This document shows positions 1-10,915 of a stretch of DNA of 64,000 nucleotides, one piece after another. Origin of the DNA: Calothrix sp. 336/3 (lineage in GTDB: Bacteria > Cyanobacteriota > Cyanobacteriia > Cyanobacteriales > Nostocaceae); assembly GCF_000734895.2 (NCBI RefSeq), contig NZ_CP011382.1, positions 2,148,700-2,212,699 of the forward strand, read 5' to 3'. The notes under the pieces were generated by a model. That model was not told where the DNA came from. It did not search any database and saw only the letters and a list, made by a program, of their open reading frames with translations. How positions within the stretch are numbered: position 1 is the first letter of the stretch; the number at the start of each line of letters is the position of its first letter. Both the position numbers and the translations under genes were made by a program.

Positions 1-1
1 A

Positions 2-1546
2 CCCCACCATGCTCCCAAGGAGTGGATCGATAAATACAAAGGCAAATTTGACCAAGGCTGGGATAAATTGCGCGAGGACATCTTCGATCGCCAAAAACAA
101 CTGGGTGTAATTCCTGCCAATACCCAACTTACTCCCCGTCCCCCAGAACTACCCGCATGGGATTCTCTCTCAGCAGACCAGCAAAAGCTCTATGCCCACA
201 TGGCTGAGGTATTCGCGGGATTTTTAGCCCATACAGATTATGAAGTCGGTAGGCTAATCGATGCTGTTGAGCAGCTTGGCGAACTTGATAACACCCTGGT
301 AGTTTACGTAGTTGGAGATAATGGAGCTAGCGCCGAAGGGGGATTAACAGGTAGCGTCAACGAACTACAAGTTTTCAATGGTGTACCCGAAAATCTCCAA
401 CAACTCCTAGCTGCCTACGATGATTTGGGTAGCCCCAAAACCTTCAACCATTTTCCCGCAGCTTGGGCATGGGCAGTTAACACACCCTTTCAATGGACAA
501 AGCAAATCGCCTCTCACTTTGGTGGTACTCGTAACCCTTTGGTGATTTCCTGGGGTAAAAATATTCAAGATCAAGGTAGTATTCGTAGCCAATTCCATCA
601 TGTTATTGATATTACACCTACTATTTTAGAAGTAGCGGGAATTACTGCTCCGAAGGAAGTTAATGGTGTCAAACAACAACCAATCGAAGGTACTAGCCTT
701 GCATACACATTTAATGATCCGAATGTGTCTTCCCATCGGGAAACTCAATATTTTGAGATGCTAGGCAATCGAGCCATTTACCATGAAGGTTGGATTGCAG
801 CAGCGCGTCATGGTCGCTTACCTTGGGAACGGACTGTCAAAGGCAGTTTTGAGACAGATGAGTGGGAACTGTACAATATTGCCGAAGATTTTAGCGAGGC
901 AAATAATCTAGCGAAGCAAAACCCAGATAAGCTAGAAAAATTGCAAAAGTTATTTTTAAAAGAAGCCCGTAAGCACCAAGTACTACCATTAGACGATCGC
1001 ATCGCCGAAAGATTTGATGTCAAAATTCGCCCCAGTCTCACCAAAGGACGCACAAGATTCACCTACTATCCTGGTACAGTTGGCATTCCAGAAGGTAGCG
1101 CTCCCAACCTCAAAAATCGCTCCTTCACCATTACCGCGAATGTAGAAGTTCCAGAAAATGGAGCCGAAGGTGTTCTCCTTACCCAAGGTGGACGCTTTGC
1201 AGGTTGGAGTTTCTTCCTCAAGGATGACAAACCTACCTATGTCTACAACTACGCCAATACAGCCCGTTACACCATCCAATCCCCGGAAAAATTGCCATCC
1301 GGTAAATCCCAAATCAGATTCAACTTCGACTATGACGGTGGTGTCGGTACGGGTGGCACTGGTAAATTATTTATCGGCGATCGACAGGTAGCTGAAGGTC
1401 GAGTTGATAAAACCATTGCTTACCGTTTAGCCCTGGACGAAACTTTTGATGTGGGCAGAGATACGGGGACTCCAGTCGTGGATAGCTATCAAGTACCCTT
1501 TGCTTTCACTGGTAATTTACAACAAGTTAGCTTGGAACTCAAGTAA
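2..1546 (+). CDS. Arylsulfatase, C-terminal part (gene starts left of window)
   Basis: The frame is open from base 2, so this is the 3' part of a longer gene; the first in-frame start visible (TTG at 68) is internal. The reading PHHAPKEWIDKYKG at the edge, followed by FDQGWDKLRED, is typical of large type I sulfatases of the AtsA kind, which hydrolyse sulfate esters through a formylglycine. The DNGAS segment near codon 110 and the C-terminal VGRDTGTPV segment fit that family. The formylglycine motif (C/S-x-P-x-R) lies upstream of the window and cannot be checked. It would release sulfate from organic esters, in keeping with the sulfur genes that follow. Confidence 0.9.
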   Translation, partial: PHHAPKEWIDKYKGKFDQGWDKLREDIFDRQKQLGVIPANTQLTPRPPELPAWDSLSADQQKLYAHMAEVFAGFLAHTDYEVGRLIDAVEQLGELDNTLVVYVVGDNGASAEGGLTGSVNELQVFNGVPENLQQLLAAYDDLGSPKTFNHFPAAWAWAVNTPFQWTKQIASHFGGTRNPLVISWGKNIQDQGSIRSQFHHVIDITPTILEVAGITAPKEVNGVKQQPIEGTSLAYTFNDPNVSSHRETQYFEMLGNRAIYHEGWIAAARHGRLPWERTVKGSFETDEWELYNIAEDFSEANNLAKQNPDKLEKLQKLFLKEARKHQVLPLDDRIAERFDVKIRPSLTKGRTRFTYYPGTVGIPEGSAPNLKNRSFTITANVEVPENGAEGVLLTQGGRFAGWSFFLKDDKPTYVYNYANTARYTIQSPEKLPSGKSQIRFNFDYDGGVGTGGTGKLFIGDRQVAEGRVDKTIAYRLALDETFDVGRDTGTPVVDSYQVPFAFTGNLQQVSLELK

Positions 1547-1550
1547 TTAA

Positions 1551-1585
1551 GAATTGGGAGATAGGGGAGATAGGGGGGAAATTCT
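1551..1585. repeat. Purine-rich GGGAGATAGGGG tract
   Basis: A short G/A-rich run directly follows the sulfatase stop and is followed by a pyrimidine-rich stretch. It is one of about a dozen similar tracts in the window, several of which sit inside inverted-repeat elements. No element ends were identified here. Confidence 0.5.
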
Positions 1586-1656
1586 TCCTTTTCTTGCTCT
1601 CTTTCTCCTTACAGTTTTTCCCTACCTGATAACCTGCCCCATATTTTTCTCAAAAC

Positions 1657-2535
1657 ATGAATGAACTATTAGCAATCATCGACAAAGTTACCCTCTTCAC
1701 ATTTATTATTTGCACGATGTTTAGTGCAGGCTTAAGTTTAACAATAGAAAAAATTTGGGAACCACTCCGCAGTCTGAGACTCGTAATCTTGTCTCTGTTG
1801 GCAAATTTTGTATTAGTCCCACTTTTTATTTATTTGTTGGTACAAATAGTACCCCTCAGCGAACCCCTCAAAAATGGTTTACTGATTATGGCACTGGCAT
1901 CAGGTCCCCCTGCTTTGCCCAAACTTGCTCTAATTGTTAAGGGAAATATCGCCTTTTCTGTGGGATTAATGATGATGCTGATGCTCGGCACAATTTTTTA
2001 TCTGCCCATAGTTCTGCCGCTAGTAGTGCAAGGTGTGGAAATTAGCTCTTGGGACATCGGTAAACCCTTATTGTTACTGATGGTTGGTCCCCTAGCGATC
2101 GCATTATCTATCAAAGCCAAATTTGCAGCGATCGCTGTTATTATTCAACCAATTTTTGTGAAATTATCAAGCGCTGGTTTGCTTTTAGGTTTAGTAGTCC
2201 GATTAATCGTCCATACGAACGACATTATTGGCTTGTTAAAAACAGGGGCAATTTTTGTTTGTGCAGTATTTATTATTTTTTCCTTTTGCGTTGGCTATCT
2301 TTTAGGTGGTCCCGGTATTGATACCCAGCGCGTACTCGCAGTGGGAACAGCCCAACGTAATTTCGCCGCCGCATTATTAGTCGGTACAAATAATTTTACA
2401 GACCCCAATGTGGTAAGTATTATTATGGTAACAAGTCTATTAATGATGCTAATAGTGATAACGATTGGCTCGAAATTCACAGAAATAGAACAAATAGAAA
2501 AAGTCGAAGCAGCACAATTAGAGGTAGCAGGATAG
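1657..2535 (+). CDS. Bile acid:sodium symporter (BASS) family transporter
   Basis: A 292-residue very hydrophobic protein with about 8-9 membrane segments. The segment ALASGPPALPKLALIVKG (about residues 87-104) and the later GTAQRNFAAALLVG (about 230-243) resemble the two conserved substrate/sodium-site regions of the BASS fold. It is an inner-membrane secondary transporter of organic anions. The exact substrate cannot be read from sequence; sitting between a sulfatase and HAD phosphatases, an organosulfur anion is a reasonable inference. The start is ATG at 1657 after a 110-bp spacer; the next gene starts 10 bp after the stop, suggesting cotranscription. Confidence 0.75.
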   Translation: MNELLAIIDKVTLFTFIICTMFSAGLSLTIEKIWEPLRSLRLVILSLLANFVLVPLFIYLLVQIVPLSEPLKNGLLIMALASGPPALPKLALIVKGNIAFSVGLMMMLMLGTIFYLPIVLPLVVQGVEISSWDIGKPLLLLMVGPLAIALSIKAKFAAIAVIIQPIFVKLSSAGLLLGLVVRLIVHTNDIIGLLKTGAIFVCAVFIIFSFCVGYLLGGPGIDTQRVLAVGTAQRNFAAALLVGTNNFTDPNVVSIIMVTSLLMMLIVITIGSKFTEIEQIEKVEAAQLEVAG

Positions 2536-2545
2536 ACGCTGAAAA

Positions 2546-3190
2546 ATGGGCAAACATCAATTCGACCTGATAATTTTTGATTGTGATGGGGTCTTGGTTG
2601 ATAGCGAACCAATTATTAATCGCATTTTTGCAGAAACACTCACTGAAGCTGGCTTTCCTATTACCTATGCAGAAGTAACTCAAAAATTTATTGGCAAGTC
2701 ATTAAAAACATGTTTAGAGATTATCGAGACATCTTATAACAAGCCATTGCCCAAAAACTTTATGGAACTTTGTAAAGAGCGAGAAATCGCTCCCTTGCAT
2801 AAAGAACTAAAACCAGTTCCAGGAATTAGCGAAGTATTGAAGCAGATTACATTATCAAAATGTGTGGCATCAAATAGCAGTCACCCTCATATTCAAATGG
2901 TATTGAAATTAACGGGGTTGCTGCATCAATTTGCTGGAAAAATATATAGCTGTTACGATGTCCCACGTCCCAAACCGTTTCCCGATGTGTATCTCTATGC
3001 TGCCGAGCAAATGAATACTAAACCAGAAAATTGTGTTGTTATTGAAGATTCTGCCACAGGTGTAGAAGCTGCATATGCGGCAGGAATGACTGTTTTTGGT
3101 TATTCCCAATACAGCAATGGTCAAGCTTTAGCTACTGCTGGAGCAAAGATTGTTTTTAATGATATGCGGCAACTTTGTCAACTGCTGTAA
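2546..3190 (+). CDS. HAD-superfamily hydrolase (subfamily IA), copy 1
   Basis: A 214-residue cytosolic phosphatase of the beta-phosphoglucomutase/phosphoglycolate phosphatase type. Motif I is FDCDGVLVD with nucleophile Asp12 and acid Asp14, motif II is CVASNSS, motif III has the lysine in RPKPFPD, and motif IV is VIEDSATG. It begins 10 bp after the BASS gene. A second HAD gene follows 198 bp downstream; the two are nearly identical at DNA level over the last 210 bp but clearly diverged over the first half. The substrate is unknown; phosphoglycolate- or sugar-phosphate-like compounds are typical of the subfamily. Confidence 0.88.
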   Translation: MGKHQFDLIIFDCDGVLVDSEPIINRIFAETLTEAGFPITYAEVTQKFIGKSLKTCLEIIETSYNKPLPKNFMELCKEREIAPLHKELKPVPGISEVLKQITLSKCVASNSSHPHIQMVLKLTGLLHQFAGKIYSCYDVPRPKPFPDVYLYAAEQMNTKPENCVVIEDSATGVEAAYAAGMTVFGYSQYSNGQALATAGAKIVFNDMRQLCQLL

Positions 3191-3388
3191 TTAAACGCGA
3201 TAGTTCAATTAAAACACACAACCGGAAGTGCTTGAAAGTGGACATTGGACAGCAAAAAATGTCGATATTTTAGATATCGAACAGCTAGATATTGGATATC
3301 GCCTTATCATCCACCAAATCGAAAACTAAGAGTAATATTTTTGATCTTGAAAATACGAAATTCAAAATATGATATTTAAGACAACAAT

Positions 3389-4036
3389 ATGGGTATTAAT
3401 CAGTTCGATCTTATCATCTTCGATTGCGATGGAGTATTAGTCGATAGCGAACCGATTATATATCGCATTTTTGCGGACACATTAACCGAATTTGGGTTTA
3501 TAATGACCTATGAAGAAGTCGTCCAGCAATTTGTAGGTCAGTCACTTACAATTTGTCTAAAAATTATACAGGAATCCTATGGAAAACCAATTCCTGCTAA
3601 TTTTGTCGAACGTTGTCGAGAAAAACAAGTAATTGCATTGCAGCAAGAATTACAGCCGGTTTACGGAATTTCTGAAGTTTTAAAACAACTTACATTACCA
3701 AAATGCGTAGCATCAAATAGTACCCATCGTCATATTCAACTTGTATTAAAGTTAACGGGACTTCTAGATATATTTGATGGAAAATTATATAGTTCTCATG
3801 ATGTTCCACGCCCTAAACCTTTTCCCGATGTGTATCTCTATGCAGCCGAGCAAATGAATACGAAACCAGAAAATTGTGTTGTTATTGAAGATTCTCCGAC
3901 AGGTATAGAAGCTGCATATGCGGCAGGAATGACCGTTTTTGGTTATTCCCAACATAGCGATGGTGCAGCTTTAGCTGCTGCTGGAGCGAAGATTGTTTTT
4001 AATGATATGCGGCAGTTATTTCAATTACTGTCTTAA
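3389..4036 (+). CDS. HAD-superfamily hydrolase (subfamily IA), copy 2
   Basis: A 215-residue paralogue of the gene just upstream, with the same motifs (FDCDGVLVDSEP with Asp12/Asp14, CVASNST, RPKPFPDVY, VIEDSPTG). The 3' third from about 3824 matches copy 1 almost base for base while the 5' half shows many silent and replacement changes. That pattern is expected from gene conversion after an older duplication. The stop lies 4 bp before the fosX start, so it probably heads or belongs to the fosX operon. Confidence 0.88.
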   Translation: MGINQFDLIIFDCDGVLVDSEPIIYRIFADTLTEFGFIMTYEEVVQQFVGQSLTICLKIIQESYGKPIPANFVERCREKQVIALQQELQPVYGISEVLKQLTLPKCVASNSTHRHIQLVLKLTGLLDIFDGKLYSSHDVPRPKPFPDVYLYAAEQMNTKPENCVVIEDSPTGIEAAYAAGMTVFGYSQHSDGAALAAAGAKIVFNDMRQLFQLLS

Positions 4037-4040
4037 AATA

Positions 4041-4463
4041 ATGATTCAAGGAATTAGTCATATCACATTCATTGTCAAAGACTTGGAGAAAATGACGAGC
4101 TTGCTTGTATATATATTTGATGCGGAGGAAATTTATTCTAGTGGTAAGCAAACTTTCTCGATTTCTCAAGAAAAATTCTTCCTAATTAATGGCTTATGGA
4201 TTGCTATCATGCAAGGAAATTCTTTACTAGAGAAAACTTATAATCATGTGGCTTTTAAAATAGCAGAGGAAGACTACGAGCTATATGCAGCAAGGGTGAA
4301 AACTATGAATTTAGAAGTGAAAGAAGGTCGAAGTCGTGTTGAAGGAGAAGGACGTTCCTTGTATTTTTACGATTACGACAATCATTTATTTGAGTTACAT
4401 ACAGGAACTCTAAATCAACGGTTACAAAGTTATCTGAGTAATCATGCGATCGCTCATAAATAA
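4041..4463 (+). CDS. fosX: FosX-type fosfomycin epoxide hydrolase (VOC superfamily)
   Basis: A 140-residue vicinal-oxygen-chelate protein. The start GISHITFIVKDL and the end YFYDYDNHLFELHTGTL closely resemble FosX of Listeria. Expected metal ligands are present at His7, His69 and Glu118, and the FosX-specific catalytic base is Glu44 (SQEKFF). FosX adds water to the fosfomycin epoxide in the cytoplasm. An in-frame start at 3993 would overlap the HAD gene; ATG 4041 matches the family N-terminus. It is followed by an ABM protein and an O-methyltransferase. In a free-living cyanobacterium another epoxide may be the real substrate. Confidence 0.88.
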   Translation: MIQGISHITFIVKDLEKMTSLLVYIFDAEEIYSSGKQTFSISQEKFFLINGLWIAIMQGNSLLEKTYNHVAFKIAEEDYELYAARVKTMNLEVKEGRSRVEGEGRSLYFYDYDNHLFELHTGTLNQRLQSYLSNHAIAHK

Positions 4464-4486
4464 AATGTCCTAATTGGAATTTTCTG

Positions 4487-4774
4487 ATGATACTAGAAGT
4501 AGCAATTTTAGAAATTAAGCCTGGTTTAGCGGAACAATTTGAAACTGCTTTCAAAACAGCTTCATCTATCATTGCTTCCATGTCTGGATATATTTCTCAC
4601 GAACTTCAACGCTGTATCGAAACTCCAAATCGTTACATTTTGCTGGTGCGTTGGCAAACCTTAGAAGACCACACTGTTGGATTTAGACAATCCCCAGATT
4701 ATCAAAAATGGCGTTCCCTTCTACATCACTTTTACGACCCCTTTCCAACGGTGGAACATTACCAAGTTGTTTAA
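4487..4774 (+). CDS. ABM-domain (antibiotic biosynthesis monooxygenase-like) protein
   Basis: A 95-residue dimeric alpha+beta barrel protein of the ABM family: N-terminal strand ILEVAILEIKPG, central region GYISHELQRCIETPNRYILLVRW, and C-terminal helix with FRQSPDYQKW. Family members are cofactor-less oxygenases or small-molecule/haem-binding proteins; the function here is not known. It starts 24 bp after fosX and its stop lies 18 bp before the methyltransferase ATG, so the three genes form an operon. Confidence 0.75.
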   Translation: MILEVAILEIKPGLAEQFETAFKTASSIIASMSGYISHELQRCIETPNRYILLVRWQTLEDHTVGFRQSPDYQKWRSLLHHFYDPFPTVEHYQVV

Positions 4775-4791
4775 TTTACCAAATTAGAACC

Positions 4792-5463
4792 ATGACTCAA
4801 ACTCAATGGACTGCGGTTGACGAATATATCAACAGCTTACTCGTACCCTCTGATTCTGCATTAGATGCCACTATTCAATCGACCATCGATGCTGAATTAC
4901 CTCAAATCAATGTCGCTCCCAACCAAGGCAAATTACTACATATCCTCGCTCAAATTCGTGGTGCTACCAGAATCTTAGAATTGGGGACATTGGCTGGTTA
5001 CAGTACAATTTGGCTAGCAAGGGCACTACCAGCAGATGGTAAATTGATTACCCTAGAAGCTAATCCCAAACATGCTGAAGTCGCTCACGAAAATATCGAA
5101 CGGGCTGGCTTATCCCATGTAGTCGAAATTCGTGTTGGCGCAGCATTAGATACATTGCCTCAATTGGTTGCTGAAGGTCAAGCACCCTTCGATTTGGTCT
5201 TTATTGATGCTGACAAGGTAAATATTCCCGATTATTTTACTTGGTCGCTCAAACTCACTCGTAAAGGTAGTGTGATTATTGTCGATAATGTCATCCGTAA
5301 AGGTGCGGTAATTGATGCCGATAGTAGCGACGAAAATATTCAAGGTGTGCGTAAATTTAATACATTGCTAGCAGCAGAACAACGAGTTAAAGCCACCACG
5401 CTCCAAACAGTTGGTAGCAAGGGTTATGACGGATTAGCGATCGCGTTAGTTGTAGCGGATTAG
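4792..5463 (+). CDS. SAM-dependent O-methyltransferase (CCoAOMT-like)
   Basis: A 223-residue class I methyltransferase of the cation-dependent O-methyltransferase family. It shows the SAM motif ILELGTLAGYST and the metal/catalytic region LVFIDADKVNIPDY, followed by GSVIIVDNVIRKGAV. It would methylate a catechol-like hydroxyl in the cytoplasm. A longer frame starts at 4708 inside the ABM gene; ATG 4792 gives the family N-terminus (WTAVDEYINSLL). It is the last gene of the fosX operon. The substrate is unknown. Confidence 0.85.
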   Translation: MTQTQWTAVDEYINSLLVPSDSALDATIQSTIDAELPQINVAPNQGKLLHILAQIRGATRILELGTLAGYSTIWLARALPADGKLITLEANPKHAEVAHENIERAGLSHVVEIRVGAALDTLPQLVAEGQAPFDLVFIDADKVNIPDYFTWSLKLTRKGSVIIVDNVIRKGAVIDADSSDENIQGVRKFNTLLAAEQRVKATTLQTVGSKGYDGLAIALVVAD

Positions 5464-5529
5464 GCATTGCTTGAAAGTAGAGATTGGTCGCTCATCATAT
5501 CTAGGTTGACGCTGACCAATCTTAATCTT

Positions 5530-5889
5530 TTAATGGGTTGGAATTGGTAGATTGTGCTGTCGTAGAAAAGTTAATTCGTCCCAGTAGCCACGTTGAAACA
5601 CAATCTTTCCTTCGATGATATGGAAGAATCCGCAACCCCTAAGCCCAAGTGGGTCTTTCCATTCCAGGATAGCCCATTCACCATCTTCAAAAATATTTTC
5701 GACGATGCAAACCATCTTCGCATTCGCAAATTCAGAAACAAACATCTCAAAAATCGCATTTCTTCCTTCAACCGGAGGTTTGACGACTTGGTGATTAATC
5801 GCCGATTCGGCATAAAATGAGGCTAAAGCATGAGCATCAGCATTATTAAAGGCTTTTACCCATGCTTCAACAAGTTCTCTTGGTTTCAT
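5530..5889 (-). CDS. SnoaL-like / NTF2-fold protein
   Basis: A 119-residue single-domain protein with the nuclear-transport-factor-2 fold pattern: N-terminal helix LVEAWVKAFNNADAHALASFYAESA, then the strand/turn IEGKIVFQRGYWD typical of SnoaL-like cyclase/isomerase or unknown-function proteins. It is convergent with the fosX operon, with 66 bp between stops. No partner gene is obvious. The enzymatic role cannot be assigned from sequence. Confidence 0.7.
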   Translation of the reverse strand: MKPRELVEAWVKAFNNADAHALASFYAESAINHQVVKPPVEGRNAIFEMFVSEFANAKMVCIVENIFEDGEWAILEWKDPLGLRGCGFFHIIEGKIVFQRGYWDELTFLRQHNLPIPTH

Positions 5890-5940
5890 AGAGGTAATTT
5901 TTGCGTTATGTATGGCTATTTTGAATATGCGATCGCTCTA

Positions 5941-6043
5941 ATACCAATTCGCCAAAATTGGGTAACACATAACAGGTATAGGTAGACTTGATAAATCACA
6001 TCTCTTATAATCGATCTGCTGTTGTCTTTTTTTGAATTGGTAT
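5941..6043. repeat. Short inverted-repeat element (ATACCAATTC ends)
   Basis: ATACCAATTC at 5941-5950 is matched by its exact reverse complement GAATTGGTAT at 6034-6043, enclosing about 83 bp without a gene. Similar ATACCAATTC/GAATTGGTAT pairs are common in cyanobacterial spacers and look like small non-autonomous elements. The rest of the 5890-6152 gap shows nothing else recognisable. Confidence 0.5.
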
Positions 6044-6152
6044 AAGTTATATTTTCTCATGCTCTGCGGTTAGCTATATTTAATTTCTAAGTTTGGGAAA
6101 TTATTTCATCTCTAAAAATTGACACCAATAGGTTAAACTCATCCGCTAGAAA

Positions 6153-6446
6153 CTAATCGAAGTTTTCATAGTGGTGAACCCAACATTTGGAAACATATTT
6201 TTCCATACCTTGGGGAATTACCGCTCTATTCCAGTTCTTACCAGCAAAGGCAGCAACATCAGCTTCACTATCCCACACAGATATCATCACGTACTCTTCT
6301 GGTTCCCAGCTAGTTGGCTTTCCGACAACTACTGATATGAAGCCAGGTTGTGCTTTTACGTAAGGAACTGATACAGACAGAAAATTTTTTTCAAACTCGT
6401 GATGAAGGCTCTTTGGGACGCTGACTCGGAATATTCTGGTAATCAT
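6153..6446 (-). CDS. ABM-like monooxygenase domain protein
   Basis: A 97-residue small protein with the ABM/EthD-like alpha+beta barrel pattern: MITRIFRVSVP at the N-terminus, QPGFISVVVGKPTSWEPEEYVMISVWDS in the middle, and WVHHYENFD at the end. ATG at 6446 is preferred over the longer frame (6524) because the extension is unlike the family. It lies 78 bp downstream of the groEL stop on the same strand. Before the IS insertion it may have been read through from groESL; its present transcription is uncertain. Confidence 0.65.
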   Translation of the reverse strand: MITRIFRVSVPKSLHHEFEKNFLSVSVPYVKAQPGFISVVVGKPTSWEPEEYVMISVWDSEADVAAFAGKNWNRAVIPQGMEKYVSKCWVHHYENFD

Positions 6447-6524
6447 AATGCTTTCGATACAAAAAGGAGCGCAAGACATTGCGCTCCCAATGTAACCAGC
6501 CAAATTCGCTAAATCAAGCAACAA

Positions 6525-6758
6525 TTAATAATCGAAATCGCCACCACCAAAACCACCGGCACCGGGAACAGCAGGAGTTGCATCCTTCGATTCTGGTTTA
6601 TCAACAACGATCGCCTCTGTACTCAAAACCATACTTGCGATCGATGCAGCATTTTGTAATGCCGAGCGAGTCACTTTCGCAGGGTCAACAATTCCGGCTT
6701 CAAACAAATCTACAAACTCACCTGTGGTTGCGTCGTAACCAACGTTAAAGTCTTTCTC
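6525..6758 (-). pseudogene. groEL: groEL 3' fragment (C-terminal part cut off by IS1-family element)
   Basis: The minus strand reads [22 protein letters not shown], then [15 protein letters not shown] and a [10 protein letters not shown] tail, which is the C-terminal 76 or so residues of a GroEL, including the Asp of the DPAKVTRS segment that contacts ATP in GroEL. It continues exactly the fragment ending at 7514 once the insertion (6759-7513) and one 8-bp duplication are removed. The acidic/aromatic tail, rather than a GGM-rich tail, fits GroEL1-type cyanobacterial chaperonins. The fragment has no start of its own next to the junction. Confidence 0.93.
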
Positions 6759-8934
<2,176 letters not shown>

Positions 8935-9064
8935 TTAATTTTTCGGTGTTGATGTTAGGTTTTGATTGGCAATATGAATTGATGGAAATAGCAGCAATTT
9001 CTCCCAAACTCTAAATTTGAGAATTCTAAGTTTGAGAATTTAGACAAACATCTCAAATCAGCAA

Positions 9065-9376
9065 TTAAGCCACAATTGCCAAAATGTCTTTTTCTGAGAG
9101 TAAGACATACTCCTCAGTACCCAGCTTGATATCAGTACCTGCATATTTGGAGTAAAGAACGCGATCGCCCACTTTGATATCTGGTGTTTGTCGGGAACCA
9201 TCATCGTTGCGTTTTCCTGGACCAACAGCAACAATTTCACCTATCTGGGGTTTCTCTTTTGCTACATCTGGTAACAGGATACCCCCTGCGGTTTTTTCTT
9301 CAGATGCACCCACCTTAATAAAAACGCGATCGCCTAAAGGGCTAAGAGTTGCTACACCTAAAGTTATAGCCGCCAT
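9065..9376 (-). CDS. groES: Co-chaperonin GroES
   Basis: A 103-residue 10-kDa chaperonin. [15 protein letters not shown] start (here [29 protein letters not shown], with the mobile-loop [11 protein letters not shown]), then [33 protein letters not shown]. It caps GroEL rings in the cytoplasm and is full length. The start ATG at 9376 has a GGAG about 8 bases upstream. Upstream (9377-9608) no CIRCE inverted repeat (TTAGCACTC-N9-GAGTGCTAA) was found. It remains intact although its groEL partner is interrupted. Confidence 0.97.
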   Translation of the reverse strand: MAAITLGVATLSPLGDRVFIKVGASEEKTAGGILLPDVAKEKPQIGEIVAVGPGKRNDDGSRQTPDIKVGDRVLYSKYAGTDIKLGTEEYVLLSEKDILAIVA

Positions 9377-9608
9377 GCAAAATTCTCCAACTAGACTTCA
9401 AATAAATAATTGTAGGATTTGTTCGGATTTGAACAACCTCGCAGACTTGATCAGTTACGTAGCTATACAGTTGCTACTACTCGAATGTCTCGCCCGGTAT
9501 ATTCAGGAACCCAACCTTCTGTACCAGTGAAATAGCGCACTGCTTTACAAGCATTATACGGTAAATCGATAGGAATATAGTATTTTTTGAAAAAAATTTT
9601 TAATCACA

Positions 9609-10386
9609 CTAATTCGATTCATTTGATTGCAGAGATTTACGAAGTGTGATAAATGCCAGAAGACTGACAACACTTAAGTAAATACGCTGTAGCCACAAAT
9701 TACTCAAGCTGAGGCTGATGCTTCCACCAATGATTCCACCGATAAACATAGTCAAACCAAGAATTGCACCTAGTTTGTAATTAATAACACCCTGTGTCAT
9801 GAAAATTAAAGTGGCAGACAGCGAGGAAAAGATGTTGATAAATTTAGTAGTAGCGATCGCTTGCACAAATGTCATGCGAAACAGCATTATATAAGCGGCT
9901 GTCAGCAAAGTAATGTAACCACCACTAAAAAAGCCGCCATAAATACCAAGTATAAAGGTAGCGATATAGGCGAAAATTTCTGCTATCCGTGAAGGAATCC
10001 TCTCTACTGGTTCTACTCCTGCATTTCGGTTGGCGATCGACAACACAGCAACTACAATCATGGAAACTGAGATAATTAGCGGCATTGATTTTGAAGGAAT
10101 AACCAGAACAAGTAACGCCCCCAGAATAGATAGATGCAACCAAAGTTACAACTATCAGCAGTGGTAAACGTCGATAGTCAATAACTCCTTTACCAATAAA
10201 GGGCAATGTACCCCCAACACTCATTAAAGTCAGTGCCAACATATTAGTAGCTAAAGCAGTACGCGGCTCAATCCCAAATTGAAGCATTATAGGTACGGTG
10301 ATGAGCGAAGTACTGCCAGTAATGACGCTGATAACACTGGCGATTAAGAAAATCGCTATTAGCGCAACTAATTCAATGTCTGTCAA
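9609..10386 (-). pseudogene. TauE/SafE-family sulfite exporter-type permease, frameshifted by 4-bp duplication
   Basis: The first frame (from TTG 10386, with TAGGAAT as ribosome site) reads VALIAIFLIASVISVITGS, then GIEPRTALATNMLAL and VIDYRRLPLLIVVTLVAS. The second frame continues ILGALLVLVIPSKSM through GGFFSGGYITLLTAAYI to the stop at 9609. The junction contains TAGATAGAT (plus strand 10127-10135); removing one 4-bp TAGA unit gives one 257-codon membrane protein of the TauE/SafE (DUF81) family with both half-repeats. As it stands the reading frame is broken. The family exports sulfite, sulfonates or related anions. Confidence 0.88.
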
Positions 10387-10639
10387 GATAAATATTCCTA
10401 TATATTTTAGTCCGATTTGTCGGTCGATTTACCGGAGTTTGCAATAGAAATAAATTACCATAAAGCGAAAGCATGGCGATTAAGACAACGGGATAAGCTG
10501 CGACCAAAAACCAACCTGCTCTTTGGCTAATCTGCTGTTTTGGGGTAGCTAACAAAATGACAAAAACTAAGGACAAAGGACAGTAGCATTGCGATGCGAT
10601 CGCGATTTTATGCAACAGCGTGGCATCAGTAATATTCAA
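10373..10639 (-). CDS. Small putative membrane protein
   Basis: An 88-residue frame overlapping the start of the TauE-type gene by 14 bp on the same strand. It has two hydrophobic stretches (about residues 19-31 and 42-66) with a short polar linker. The start would be TTG at 10639, so the true start is uncertain. No family is recognised. The overlap and orientation suggest translation coupled with the permease, but it could also be a chance frame. Confidence 0.35.
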   Translation of the reverse strand: MNITDATLLHKIAIASQCYCPLSLVFVILLATPKQQISQRAGWFLVAAYPVVLIAMLSLYGNLFLLQTPVNRPTNRTKIYRNIYLDRH

Positions 10640-10915
10640 AAGACGAATAACCGTCGCAGATCAGAAGAGAATCACTAGTTCAAAGCTCAAATTTTATTCG
10701 TCGTAGTTTGCTTCCTTGGAGGGGTACTCACGTTAATTTAATTTATTTGTATTAGAACAATAAAAGCTGGGATGTTCTCAAGAAAGTTTCCATTGTATTT
10801 ATTTTACAATTGTACATATCATCTATTCCAGGTACAATTAGGTCTGTTCCCCCAACTCATTGAGGCTCATGGCTAATCCTCCTCTGGTGTACTTTATTTA
10901 AAAGGAGAATCTACT

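Noticed and set aside
407..1391. Reverse-strand and shifted frames inside the arylsulfatase
   Set aside because: They are shadows of the long sulfatase frame with no family similarity.
5146..5820. Overlapping reverse frames across the methyltransferase and SnoaL-like gene
   Set aside because: They run antisense to well-supported genes and show no independent coding evidence.
9377..9608. CIRCE-type HrcA operator upstream of groES
   Set aside because: No TTAGCACTC-N9-GAGTGCTAA pair was found, so heat regulation by CIRCE cannot be claimed here.
10640..10915. Possible attachment site at the left edge of the DUF262 cassette
   Set aside because: No tRNA gene, integrase or direct repeat matching the right edge was found.
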